A program made the position numbers and the translations under genes. The notes beneath the pieces are model-generated. The model was not told where the DNA came from. It saw only the letters and a list, made by a program, of their open reading frames with translations, and ran no database searches. Shown piece after piece: positions 18,914 through 27,739 of a DNA stretch of 64,000 nucleotides. Where the stretch lies: assembly GCA_963774455.1 (NCBI GenBank), contig CAVZFD010000004.1, forward strand, positions 124,001-188,000. The letters are read 5' to 3'. The stretch is from DATFVA01 sp963774455. Its GTDB lineage: Bacteria > Bacteroidota > Ignavibacteria > Ignavibacteriales > Ignavibacteriaceae. Position 1 is the stretch's first letter; the number at the start of each line of letters is the position of its first letter.

Positions 18914-20302
18914 TTAATGTAAATTATTCATTGTTAATTGATTTTTGATCTTTTCAAAAATCAATTCGCCATTCTTTAAACAATCGCCGATGGAAATCCC
19001 TCCGCGGTAGTTTCCGCTGAGATAAAGTCCGGGATTATTATTTTCAAATTCATCAAAATATCTTTCGTGTTCAATGTAACCTATGTTGTACTGGGGAATA
19101 GATTTTGTCCAGTATTTATATCCTGTATATACAGGGTCCTCTGTGATTCCCATAATCTTTTCGAATTCACCCCTGACTTTTTTAATCAGTATTTCTTTAT
19201 CGATGTTCCCGACTTCAGGATCTCTGGCTCCCCCAATGAACAATGTAAATGCAGCCTTGTTTTCATCAGAACGATTGGGAAATATAACCGAACTCCATAT
19301 AGCTCCCAGGAAGGAACGCCTTTCCTTTGCAGGAACAAGAAACCCGAACCCATCCAGCGACTGCCGGATACTGTCCTTGTTGTATCCCAGCATCAGTGCT
19401 AATACCGGCGGATAGTAAACTGCATTGAAGTGTTCGGTAAGCTTTTCATCCCACGACTTAAAAAGTTCAGCTGCAGTATAGGCCGGTATAGTTGACAGCA
19501 GTACATCGCAGTCTATCTCTTTCAGATGCCCGGCATTATTGTATTTAATTCTAAAACCATTCCCGTTCTTTTCAATTGAGGTTACATCACAAAAAGTATG
19601 AACCCTGTCGCCAAGATAAGAGGCAATTGCATTCGGCAGTTTCTGCATCCCCTCCGCAAAAGAAAACATCCTTGCACTTTGTTTTGATTTCTCAGCTCTT
19701 TGTCTTCTTTCCTTTATACTTTTCACGGTACCTACAATCAGTCCGCCGTATTTTTCTTCGAGTTCATACAATTTCGGAAAGGAAGATTTAACACTTAGCT
19801 CCTCGGGATTTCCGGCATAAACACCTGCAACAAATGGATTTATAGCATAATCCAGGAATTCCTGTCCCAGCCTGCGTTTAACAAAATCAGCGATGCTCTG
19901 GTAATAACCGTCTTTTGAACGCCCGATAAATGGTTCGGCAAAAAGTCTTGCCTTGGCTTTACTGCTGAATAATTTGGTTTTAATGAATGCAGGCGGACTC
20001 ATAGGAAGGGGATGAAGCATGTTATCACGTAAAATATACCTTTTTGACGCTTCTTTATTTGCATAAACAAGGTCATCACCAAGTTTAAGATCTGACACAA
20101 TTCTGGAAAGAACTGGCGTAGTTTCAAGTCCGCTGTTAGGTCCCCGGTCAAACAGAAAGCCTTTCTCCTTTACTGTTTCAACAGAGCCCCCGACTTCCCT
20201 CTTCTTCTCAAGCACAGTAACATCAAAGCCCTCTTTTGCGAGAAAATAAGCAGGCGTTAAGCCTGAAATGCCTGCCCCGAGAACTACAACTTTTTTGCTC
20301 AT
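18914..20302 (-). CDS. hemG: Protoporphyrinogen oxidase, HemY-type
   Basis: FAD-dependent enzyme that oxidises protoporphyrinogen IX (or coproporphyrinogen III in some bacteria) to the porphyrin. The N-terminal dinucleotide fold VVLGAGISGLTPAYFLAKEG and the VLEKKREVGGSV continuation bind FAD; DRGPNS and the C-terminal GLYLSGNYRGGISIGDCLKNG are family signatures. The 462-residue length fits. It is of the oxygen-dependent HemY family, although the pathway also has oxygen-independent HemN. Overlaps nothing; a 90-bp divergent gap separates it from the plus-strand M14 gene. Called hemY by some authors. The choice between PPO and CgoX cannot be made from sequence alone, but hemN and hemE context favours the protoporphyrin route. 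Confidence 0.95.
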   Translation of the reverse strand: MSKKVVVLGAGISGLTPAYFLAKEGFDVTVLEKKREVGGSVETVKEKGFLFDRGPNSGLETTPVLSRIVSDLKLGDDLVYANKEASKRYILRDNMLHPLPMSPPAFIKTKLFSSKAKARLFAEPFIGRSKDGYYQSIADFVKRRLGQEFLDYAINPFVAGVYAGNPEELSVKSSFPKLYELEEKYGGLIVGTVKSIKERRQRAEKSKQSARMFSFAEGMQKLPNAIASYLGDRVHTFCDVTSIEKNGNGFRIKYNNAGHLKEIDCDVLLSTIPAYTAAELFKSWDEKLTEHFNAVYYPPVLALMLGYNKDSIRQSLDGFGFLVPAKERRSFLGAIWSSVIFPNRSDENKAAFTLFIGGARDPEVGNIDKEILIKKVRGEFEKIMGITEDPVYTGYKYWTKSIPQYNIGYIEHERYFDEFENNNPGLYLSGNYRGGISIGDCLKNGELIFEKIKNQLTMNNLH

Positions 20303-20392
20303 TTATGCCTAATTTGGATTTCAATAATTCTAAAATATTGTGGTAATTTACCAAATAAATGAGAACTTTAGTACATATAAATAAAGCACCGA

Positions 20393-22093
20393 ATGAATGA
20401 CTGGATAACACATTTCGAGCAGTCCGGCGAGACGGAATCTCCCTCATATAAAGAGACGATGGAATTTTTCAGCAGATTAGAAGAAAAAACCAGGATGGTA
20501 AAGCTCATTACTATAGGAGTTTCCCCGCAGGAAAGGGATATTAAATGCCTGGTTGTGGCAAATGGAAATCATTTCACTCCTAAAAAAGCAAGAAGAAGCG
20601 GGAAGGCAATAGTTTTAATTCAGAACGGTATTCATCCCGGGGAGATTGAGGGTAAAGATGCTTCGATGCTTCTTCTGAGAGAGATTCTCATAACCAAAGA
20701 GAAAAAAGATCTGCTTGATAACCTGGTACTGTTGATTATTCCTATTTTGAACGTGGATGGTCATGAAAGGCTCAGTCCTTACAACCGTCCTAATCAGAAC
20801 GGACCCAGGATGATGGGTTTCAGAACAACATCGCTTAACCTGAACCTTAACCGTGATTATATGAAGGCTGATACTTCCGAAATGAAGGCCCTCCTTAGAT
20901 TGTTCACAACATGGCTGCCTGATTTCTATATTGATAATCATACAACAAACGGAGTTGACTATCAATATCACGTAACTTATGGAATGGAAAAGCATCAGAA
21001 TATCTTTGGTGCACTTGGTAAATGGGGACAGGAAAAATTCATTCGCTATGTTAAAGATGAAATAGAAAAGAAAGGGTTTTTATCTACTTCTTATATAGAG
21101 CTTATCGGTAAAGAACTGGAAGAAGGATTTTCGGATTGGACCTCCCGTCCAATATACTCAAACGGATATGCTTCTTTGCATAACAGGCTTCTACTTCTGG
21201 TCGAAACTCATTCTCTGAAACCCTTCAGCAACCGTGTGTATTCAACAAAAGCTATGGTCGAATCATCCCTTGAATTCATAAACAACAATTATAAAGAATT
21301 AAAAAAGATAAACAGACAGGCCGACAGGGAAACAGTTAGAAGATATGCAGATGGAAAAACATCTTTCCCATTAATCTTTCAGGGAACAGATGAGTTTTCA
21401 ATGCAGGATTTTAAAGGAATTGAGTATAAAAAGGAAGTAAGCCCTATAACAGGATCAGCAATTAAGCGGTATACCGGGAAACCTATTGATCTCAAAGTTC
21501 CCTGCTTTGATAAAGTTAAAATAACAAAAAGGGTTAAGCTCCCTGCAGCTTACCTGGTTCCGGCAGAGTTTAAGGATATAATCAGAATATTAAAACTGCA
21601 CGGAATATTAGTTAGTGTCCTGAACCAGGATAATTCCTTATTAGTAGAAAAATACTTCTTTAAAAGTTATAAATTCGCCGGACAGCCTTATGAAGGACGG
21701 CAGCGAGTAACAGTAGAATGTGAAACCTCTTCGGAGAGAATTGAATTCCCCGCAGGAACTTACGTGGTAGATACAAAGCAAAGGGGAATAAGAATAATTG
21801 CAAATTTACTTGAACCGGAAGCTCCGGATTCATTTACGAGCTGGGGTTTTTTTAATGCATTCTTTGAGAGAAAAGAATATGCTGAAAACTTTGTTATGGA
21901 GCCGATCGCAGAAAAGATGCTGAAGGAGGATCCGGATCTGCGGGATGAATTTGAGACCAGGCTGAAGCAGGATGCAGAGTTCATGCAAAACCCACTGGAA
22001 AGACTTGATTTCTTTTACAGGAAATCAGTCTATTTTGACCGCCGGGAGAACATCTACCCCATTTTCCGTCTTATGGGAAAAATAGCCGATTGA
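20393..22093 (+). CDS. Cytoplasmic M14-family metallopeptidase
   Basis: A 566-residue M14 zinc peptidase without a signal peptide. Zinc ligands H81 and E84 in IHPGEIEG and H183 in DNHTTNG; the candidate catalytic base is E271 in LLVETHSLK. The substrate-binding region has NVDGHERLSPYNRPNQNGP. The C-terminal ~230 residues have no family name that I recognise. It starts at the ATG at 20393, with no clear Shine-Dalgarno. Divergent from hemG and followed 76 bp later by an ATP-grasp gene, a pairing that suggests a ligase/peptidase couple acting on the same peptide bond. Substrate unknown. Confidence 0.85.
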   Translation: MNDWITHFEQSGETESPSYKETMEFFSRLEEKTRMVKLITIGVSPQERDIKCLVVANGNHFTPKKARRSGKAIVLIQNGIHPGEIEGKDASMLLLREILITKEKKDLLDNLVLLIIPILNVDGHERLSPYNRPNQNGPRMMGFRTTSLNLNLNRDYMKADTSEMKALLRLFTTWLPDFYIDNHTTNGVDYQYHVTYGMEKHQNIFGALGKWGQEKFIRYVKDEIEKKGFLSTSYIELIGKELEEGFSDWTSRPIYSNGYASLHNRLLLLVETHSLKPFSNRVYSTKAMVESSLEFINNNYKELKKINRQADRETVRRYADGKTSFPLIFQGTDEFSMQDFKGIEYKKEVSPITGSAIKRYTGKPIDLKVPCFDKVKITKRVKLPAAYLVPAEFKDIIRILKLHGILVSVLNQDNSLLVEKYFFKSYKFAGQPYEGRQRVTVECETSSERIEFPAGTYVVDTKQRGIRIIANLLEPEAPDSFTSWGFFNAFFERKEYAENFVMEPIAEKMLKEDPDLRDEFETRLKQDAEFMQNPLERLDFFYRKSVYFDRRENIYPIFRLMGKIAD

Positions 22094-22169
22094 ATATGAG
22101 CTTAGCAAGTAGTAAAATTGATCCGCACTAATAACCTCACTTTCTATTTAGAAATATACCGGTATCTGT

Positions 22170-23381
22170 ATGGCGGAGGATAATAAATTTACAATATTAT
22201 GCATTGCCAGCTTTGAAAAAGGGCAGGAATTTATGCGTCAGTGTAAGAGGGAGGGTGCGCGGGTAATTCTGCTTACCTCTAAAAGTCTTGAAGATGCCGA
22301 CTGGCCAAAAGAGAGTATTGATGAGATCTTTTATATCCCCGACGTAAATAAAGTCTGGGATATGAAAAACGTAATATACGGAGTAAGTTTTCTCGCCCGC
22401 ACCGAACAAATTAACAGGATAGTCGCCCTGGATGATTTCGATGTGGAAAAAGCCGCATCATTAAGAGAGCATCTTCGTGTTCCGGGTATGGGTGATACAA
22501 CTGCACGGTACTTTAGGGATAAACTTGCGATGCGGACAAGGGCCAGAGAGGAGAAAATACCTGTTCCGGAATTTGTTCATGTTCTGAACTACAGGAAGAT
22601 AAATGAATTTGAGGCAGCTGTCCCCTTTCCGTATGTCATTAAACCACGGCTGCAGGCAGGGGCGCATGGAATAAAGAAGATTAATTCTATACAGGACTTA
22701 TGGCGCACAATCAATGGTTTAGGCGACGAGCAATCATTTTATATTCTTGAGCAATTTATTGAAGGCGATATTTATCATGTCGATTCAATTATCTATAATA
22801 TGGAAGTTAAGTTTGCTATTGCCAGTCAGTACAGCCTCCCTCCTTTTGAAGTAGCGCATGAAGGAAGAGTGTTCGGAAGCAGAACGGTAAAGCATGGAAC
22901 ATTAGAAGAGGATAAGCTGTTCGAAATAAACAGGAAAGTAATGAAGGCTATGGGGCTGGTAAGGGGAGTTTCACACACTGAATTTATCAGGTCGAAAGAG
23001 GACGGTAACTTTTACTTTCTTGAAACATCAGCGCGCGTCGGCGGAGCAAATATAGCAGAACTTGTAGAGGCTGCAGCTGGAATAAACCTTTGGGCCGAAT
23101 GGTCGAAGATAGAAATAGGTTTCGGTATAAGAGAATATGCGATTCCCCCTATAAAGCATGATTATGCAGGAATAATAATTTCCCTTGCAAAGCAGGAATG
23201 GCCCGACCTTTCAGGCTACGTTGATAAGGAAATCGTCTGGCGAATGAAACAAAAGAATCACGCTGGTCTAATTATCAGTTCTCCCGATCATAAACGAGTT
23301 GAGGAATTATTAAAGCAGTACACAGAAAGATTCTACACAGATTTCTTCGCCACACACCCAATTACAGATATCCCAACTTAA
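22170..23381 (+). CDS. ATP-grasp domain ligase
   Basis: A 403-residue protein with a complete ATP-grasp fold: an N-terminal Rossmann-like part (FTILCIASFEKGQEFM), then FPYVIKPRLQAGAHGIKKI (ATP lysine and glycine loop), EQFIEGDIYHVDSI, and the metal-binding FYFLETSARVGGANI with E in HTEFIR and E in LETSAR. It resembles carbamoyl-phosphate-synthase-like carboxylate-amine ligases. The C-terminal part includes GIIISLAKQEWPDLSGYV. It lies downstream of the M14 peptidase, with the same orientation. Substrates unknown; an amide or peptide ligation is expected from the family. Confidence 0.88.
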   Translation: MAEDNKFTILCIASFEKGQEFMRQCKREGARVILLTSKSLEDADWPKESIDEIFYIPDVNKVWDMKNVIYGVSFLARTEQINRIVALDDFDVEKAASLREHLRVPGMGDTTARYFRDKLAMRTRAREEKIPVPEFVHVLNYRKINEFEAAVPFPYVIKPRLQAGAHGIKKINSIQDLWRTINGLGDEQSFYILEQFIEGDIYHVDSIIYNMEVKFAIASQYSLPPFEVAHEGRVFGSRTVKHGTLEEDKLFEINRKVMKAMGLVRGVSHTEFIRSKEDGNFYFLETSARVGGANIAELVEAAAGINLWAEWSKIEIGFGIREYAIPPIKHDYAGIIISLAKQEWPDLSGYVDKEIVWRMKQKNHAGLIISSPDHKRVEELLKQYTERFYTDFFATHPITDIPT

Positions 23382-23409
23382 CCGAAATCAGTCAGAAATT
23401 GAAACAAAA

Positions 23410-24792
23410 TCAGACGGTTCGGGAATATTTTGTTGTGTCTTCTTTTCGCTCTATGTATCCATCGAAGTTCATTGCTATGTTGCGGATGAGGAGTTTGCCC
23501 ATTTCAGAAACTTTAAGATGATCATTCTTAATTTCAATGAGTTCGTCGGATTCCATTTCTTTCAGGTTGTTTAATCCCCACGCAAAGTAGGTTTTAAAAT
23601 CTATACCGAATTTCTTTTCTACGTTCTTGAAATCGAGTTCAAAGTCGCACATAAGTCTCATAATTACGAAGCCTCGCACAATATCATCTTCGGTTAGACG
23701 GTATCCTTTTGCCACAGGCAGAATTTCTTCATCGATTGCTTTGAAGTATTCTCTTTCTGTTTTATAATTCTGTGCGTAGATATTTCCAAGCTGACTAATA
23801 GCCGTAATTCCCATAGAATACATATCCGCACCCGCATTCGTACTGTAACCCTGGAAATTTCTGTAGAGCTTCTTCTCCCTTAGCGCTATTGCAAGCTCAT
23901 CGTCGGGTTTTGCAAAATGGTCCATACCAATAAATACATATCCTGCATCTGTTAGCTTTTCAATGGTTGATTTTAAAATGTCCAGCTTAACTTCAGGCGC
24001 AGGAATATCTTCCGGATGAATAAGAGCCATATGTTTTTTCATCCAGGGAACATGAGCATAGTTGAACACTGCGATCCTGTCGGGGGAAATATCTATTATC
24101 TTATCAACGGTTGTGTTAAATGATTCGACTGTCTGATGAGGGAGTCCGTATATCAGATCGAGGTTTATACTGGAGAATCCGAGTTCCCTGATCCATTCAA
24201 CCGTCTGGCGGGTAATATCCTCAGGCTGAATACGGTTAACAGCTTTCTGAACTTTTTCGTTGAAGTCCTGAACGCCCATGCTGATCCTGTTGAAGCCGTT
24301 GTTACGCAGTGCTTCAAGATGTGCTCTTTTCAGATCGCGGGGGTCAATTTCACAGCTGTTCTCCGAGTCTTCCTTAAAGTTAAATGACGCGTTTATATAT
24401 GACGCAAGATCATTTATCTCATCGGGCGAAAGATGAGTTGGTGTACCCCCTCCCCAGTGCAGCTGCGCTACCTTCCGGTCAGTAAGGATGTAGGCCCTGA
24501 GCATATCGATTTCTTTTTTTACATACCTCAGGTATTCTTTTACCCTGTCGCGGTTCCTGGTAATGATCATGTTGCAGCCGCAGAAATAACAAAGCGTGTC
24601 GCAGAAAGGAATATGGTAGTATAAAGAAAGATCGGGAAGGTCCTCACCGTAATTGGTTTTAATTATTTCATCAAGGTACTGTTCCTGAGTAAAGCTATCA
24701 CTAAAATGCGGTGCCGTTGGATAACTGGTATACCTGGGACCAGGTTTATCATATTTCTTAAACTTTGTTAAATCTACTTCAAACATTTTCAT
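23410..24792 (-). CDS. hemN: Oxygen-independent coproporphyrinogen III oxidase
   Basis: Radical-SAM enzyme that decarboxylates coproporphyrinogen III to protoporphyrinogen IX without oxygen. The [4Fe-4S] motif CxxxCxxC is C64, C68, C71 (PFCDTLCYFCGC), and GPRYTSYPTAPHF at the N-terminus is the signature of genuine HemN rather than HemW. HWGGGTPT and SMGVQDF motifs are present. Length 460. AAAGGAG lies before the ATG. Its 5' flank touches the end of a GxxExxY insertion, so the gene was probably once directly after hemE in the same operon. Confidence 0.97.
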   Translation of the reverse strand: MKMFEVDLTKFKKYDKPGPRYTSYPTAPHFSDSFTQEQYLDEIIKTNYGEDLPDLSLYYHIPFCDTLCYFCGCNMIITRNRDRVKEYLRYVKKEIDMLRAYILTDRKVAQLHWGGGTPTHLSPDEINDLASYINASFNFKEDSENSCEIDPRDLKRAHLEALRNNGFNRISMGVQDFNEKVQKAVNRIQPEDITRQTVEWIRELGFSSINLDLIYGLPHQTVESFNTTVDKIIDISPDRIAVFNYAHVPWMKKHMALIHPEDIPAPEVKLDILKSTIEKLTDAGYVFIGMDHFAKPDDELAIALREKKLYRNFQGYSTNAGADMYSMGITAISQLGNIYAQNYKTEREYFKAIDEEILPVAKGYRLTEDDIVRGFVIMRLMCDFELDFKNVEKKFGIDFKTYFAWGLNNLKEMESDELIEIKNDHLKVSEMGKLLIRNIAMNFDGYIERKEDTTKYSRTV

Positions 24793-24801
24793 TCTCCTTT
24801 A

Positions 24802-25292
24802 TTCACCGCAAAGCCGCCAAGACGCAAAGGTTAAAAATTATTCACTACTCTTTTTACGCCATCGACTAATCTGGGCACGTTGAAATTTATTAATAATCCT
24901 AATCTCTTATCGGATAATTTTAAATACGTTAATAATTGAGCAAAATGTACAGGTAAAAGAACTTCCACAGCTTTTAACTCGATTACCAATTCATCTTCAA
25001 TTAATATATCAATTTTATATTCAGCATTGAGAAATTCGCCTTTATAAATTACAGGGAGGAAAACCTGCCTTAAATAATTCAAATTTCTAAGCTTTAATTC
25101 TCTGCAGAGACAAACTTCGTATGTGCTTTCTAATAGACCTGGACCTAAATTCTTATGAACCTCGATCGAACTATCTATAACAATTTTACTTAATCTATTT
25201 AATTTTTCTCTATCCATTCTGGAATATGTGATCTAGGATATCGATTATAAAAACTAAGATATCTTTTGCGTCTCTGCGTCTTGGCGGTGAAA
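24802..25292 (-). mobile_element. Small GxxExxY element with terminal inverted repeats
   Basis: The left end at 24802 reads TTCACCGC then CGCCAAGACGCAAAGG; the right end at 25292 is the inverse, CTTTTGCGTCTCTGCGTC then TTGGCGGTGAA. Inside is only the GxxExxY gene. TTTA occurs just outside both ends (24798-24801 and 25293-25296), a possible target-site duplication. The right end overlaps the 3' end of hemE. Sequences like these commonly flank GxxExxY genes in other genomes, by memory. Confidence 0.7.
24831..25217 (-). CDS. GxxExxY protein (PD-(D/E)XK nuclease-like)
   Basis: A 128-residue protein with the family-naming motif GPGLLESTYE (GxxExxY) near residues 25-34 and IDILIEDELVIELKAVE, which fits the D...ExK core of PD-(D/E)XK nuclease folds. 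HxxQLLTYLKLSDKRLGLLINFN closes the domain. These proteins occur as scattered small genes, often with the repeat seen at both ends here. It interrupts the heme gene run between hemE and hemN. Its role, whether in the spread of the element or something else, is unknown. Confidence 0.92.
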   Translation of the reverse strand: MDREKLNRLSKIVIDSSIEVHKNLGPGLLESTYEVCLCRELKLRNLNYLRQVFLPVIYKGEFLNAEYKIDILIEDELVIELKAVEVLLPVHFAQLLTYLKLSDKRLGLLINFNVPRLVDGVKRVVNNF

Positions 25293-26327
25293 TTTAAAGC
25301 TTTCTTCTTTCACAAACTGAACCAGGACTTTTGCTTTTTCCGGATCGATGTTCGGAAGAATTCCATGGCCAAGGTTGAATATATGTCCTGATCCGTTTCC
25401 ATACGACTCAAGCACCCTTTTTGCTTCACTCCGTATAACCTCTTTTTCAGCAAATAATACCGTTGGGTCAAGATTACCCTGCAGGGCGACTTTATTGCCA
25501 ACGGTGCGCCTTACTGCACCAATATCCATTGTCCAGTCCAGGCCAAGAACATCAGCGCCGCAGCCGGCAAGATCCTGTAAATTAAAATGAACTCCTTTGG
25601 CGAATACAATTACCGGTTGTTTTTGTCTATTTATTTTTGATATCACTTTTTCGATATATGATAAAGAAAACTCCTTAAAATCATGTTGAGAAAGAATACC
25701 GCCCCATGTATCAAAAATCTGTACCGCATCTACACCGGCTTCAATTTTGGCTGAAAGATATTCAGCAACAGCATCGGCAATCTGATCCAGTATCCTGTGA
25801 GCAAGACCGGGATTATTATATATCAACTTTTTAACGTGAGCAAAATTCTTAGAACCTTTTCCTTCGACCATATACGTGAGAAGAGTCCATGGGGATCCGC
25901 TGAAACCAATCAGCGGCACCCTCCCGTCCAGTTCCTTTTTTGTAAGCTGAACAGCATCCATTACATATTTCAGATCTTTTTCGGGCTCGATTTTCTTTAG
26001 AGCTTTCGCCCCGGCTTCGTCCCTAACAGGGTTGTGAAAAATCGGACCTTTACCCTCGTGCATCTCGAGAACGAGTCCCATTGCTTCAGGAATTACCAGG
26101 ATATCGGAAAAAATTATTGCAGCATCTACACCAATTATGTCTACGGGCTGAATCGTTACCTCAGCTGCCAGCTCGGGTGTCTTGCACATAGTCAGGAAGT
26201 CCGCTTTCTCCCTTACGGCACGGTATTCGGGAAGATACCTCCCTGCCTGGCGCATAATCCAAATAGGGGTTCTTTCAACCGGTTCCTTTTTACATGCTCT
26301 CAGAAACAAATCATTCTTTAATTTCAA
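25254..26327 (-). CDS. hemE: Uroporphyrinogen decarboxylase
   Basis: Converts uroporphyrinogen III to coproporphyrinogen III by removing four acetate carboxyls. The signature RTPIWIMRQAGRYLPEY begins near residue 20; the catalytic Asp lies in IIFSDILVIPEAMGL, and GFSGSPWTLLTYMVEG and NLGHGILPNIDPE are family motifs. Length 357, about 10-12 residues longer than usual at the C-terminus. The last residues, HRQDAETQKIS, are encoded by the terminal inverted repeat of the GxxExxY element and not by ancestral sequence. Its ATG overlaps the hemD stop by 4 bases (ATGA). Confidence 0.97.
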   Translation of the reverse strand: MKLKNDLFLRACKKEPVERTPIWIMRQAGRYLPEYRAVREKADFLTMCKTPELAAEVTIQPVDIIGVDAAIIFSDILVIPEAMGLVLEMHEGKGPIFHNPVRDEAGAKALKKIEPEKDLKYVMDAVQLTKKELDGRVPLIGFSGSPWTLLTYMVEGKGSKNFAHVKKLIYNNPGLAHRILDQIADAVAEYLSAKIEAGVDAVQIFDTWGGILSQHDFKEFSLSYIEKVISKINRQKQPVIVFAKGVHFNLQDLAGCGADVLGLDWTMDIGAVRRTVGNKVALQGNLDPTVLFAEKEVIRSEAKRVLESYGNGSGHIFNLGHGILPNIDPEKAKVLVQFVKEESFKFHRQDAETQKIS

Positions 26328-27727
26328 ATCTTCTCCGTTCGATAAAATTCAACGATGGAATTAACAAGTCCGTCTATTGTATATTCCGACGGAATTATGT
26401 CAACTTTAACCTTCTTCTTTTCAACAGCGGCTTTTGTCGTGGGTCCTATCACTGCTACAGTCAGGTGCCTGAAGTAGTCGACGGGATCAGCAATCGACTG
26501 GATTTCAAGGAAATTCTGAAAGGTTGAGGGACTGGTAAATACAAATAGATCCGGCCTGCTGTTCCTTAGTTTTTCTTTATACTCAAGAATTGTATCATCA
26601 GATGGAAGACCTATATTATATACAGAAGCAGTTTTTATTTTTGCCCCTCTCTTCTTCAATCCTTCCGGAAGTTCTTCTCTTCCAATTGCGGAACGGGGGA
26701 TGAAGATGAGCTTTCCCTTTAAATCATATTCTTCAAGTTCGTCAATTACTCCCTCACCGCTGAATTCTTTTGGGACGATATGTACAGGGATATTATTAAT
26801 TTCACACATTCCTGCGGTCTTGCTGCCTACTGCTACAACCTTTATCCTGTTAAAATCGAATTTGAGGGAAAGTTCTTCACATCGTTTAACAAACATCCTG
26901 ACTGAATGACCACTTGTGAAAATTATAAAATCAATCTTCGACTGTTTGCTTACAATAGTGTCAAATTCTTTCCAGGAATCAGGGGGCATTATCTCAAGCG
27001 TTGGAAATGTAAGAACTTCTGCTCCGAGCTTCTGAAATATTTCGGCGGATTCTTTTGACTGTTCCAGCGTACGGGTAATTACTATGGTTTTATTTTTCAA
27101 TGGCAGCAGGCAACTATTATTGAAGCCGGAGAAAAGTCCTGTAACCACAAATTCATACACCCTCTCACGGTCCTTCACCATTTCTTCTTCAGAATATTTC
27201 TTTTCTATTCCCCTTGAAACCGAACCGTAAATGCTTCCAAGTATCAGGTCAACCGCAAAGTCTTCATCAATTTCACGAAAGAGGTTTTCATTTTTTCCGT
27301 TTTTTATAATTGTTCTTAGCATACCTTTCAAATCTTTTTCCAAATCACAGAGTTCCGAACATATTTCATTTTCCGCCTTCATAGATTCTTTCTGGTACAT
27401 CAGGAAGAATGTTTGGTACTTCATCATAAACATATAGGTATGCACGAGGAAAGAATGCAGCGAATCTATGCTTGTTTTTTCGTCAGCAATTTTATGCTTA
27501 AGCGAAGTTATAAGTTTTTCCATCCTCTGGCGCATAATCGAAAAATATAACTCTTCCTTGGAAGTGAAATAATTATAAACTGTTCCCTTGGCCAGTGATG
27601 CCAGCTTTGCAACATCCTCAACCATAACTTCATGGTAGTTCTTCTGAGAGAAAAGAAGCGATGCAGCCTCAATTATCTTTCCCCGCTTCAGGATTTTACC
27701 ATTCTGTCTTTTTTCTTTTACTATCAT
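26324..27727 (-). CDS. hemD: TetR-family regulator fused to uroporphyrinogen-III synthase
   Basis: A single 467-residue reading frame. Residues ~14-60 form a TetR helix-turn-helix (ASLLFSQKNYHEVMVEDVAKL and KGTVYNYFTSKEEL), and residues ~70-200 are an all-helical TetR-like ligand domain. After a short linker (201-210) comes HemD, KNKTIVITRTLEQSKE to VEFYRTEKI, with IFTSGHSVRMF and FTSPSTFQNF, the enzyme that cyclises hydroxymethylbilane. The gene lies in the heme operon, 13 bp after the lipoprotein and overlapping hemE by ATGA. The HemD part is normal in length. The fusion could let heme-pathway intermediates control transcription; that is inference. An indel joining two adjacent genes cannot be excluded given the errors elsewhere, but both halves are in one frame. 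Confidence 0.9.
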   Translation of the reverse strand: MIVKEKRQNGKILKRGKIIEAASLLFSQKNYHEVMVEDVAKLASLAKGTVYNYFTSKEELYFSIMRQRMEKLITSLKHKIADEKTSIDSLHSFLVHTYMFMMKYQTFFLMYQKESMKAENEICSELCDLEKDLKGMLRTIIKNGKNENLFREIDEDFAVDLILGSIYGSVSRGIEKKYSEEEMVKDRERVYEFVVTGLFSGFNNSCLLPLKNKTIVITRTLEQSKESAEIFQKLGAEVLTFPTLEIMPPDSWKEFDTIVSKQSKIDFIIFTSGHSVRMFVKRCEELSLKFDFNRIKVVAVGSKTAGMCEINNIPVHIVPKEFSGEGVIDELEEYDLKGKLIFIPRSAIGREELPEGLKKRGAKIKTASVYNIGLPSDDTILEYKEKLRNSRPDLFVFTSPSTFQNFLEIQSIADPVDYFRHLTVAVIGPTTKAAVEKKKVKVDIIPSEYTIDGLVNSIVEFYRTEKI

Positions 27728-27739
27728 AATCGTGCCTGG

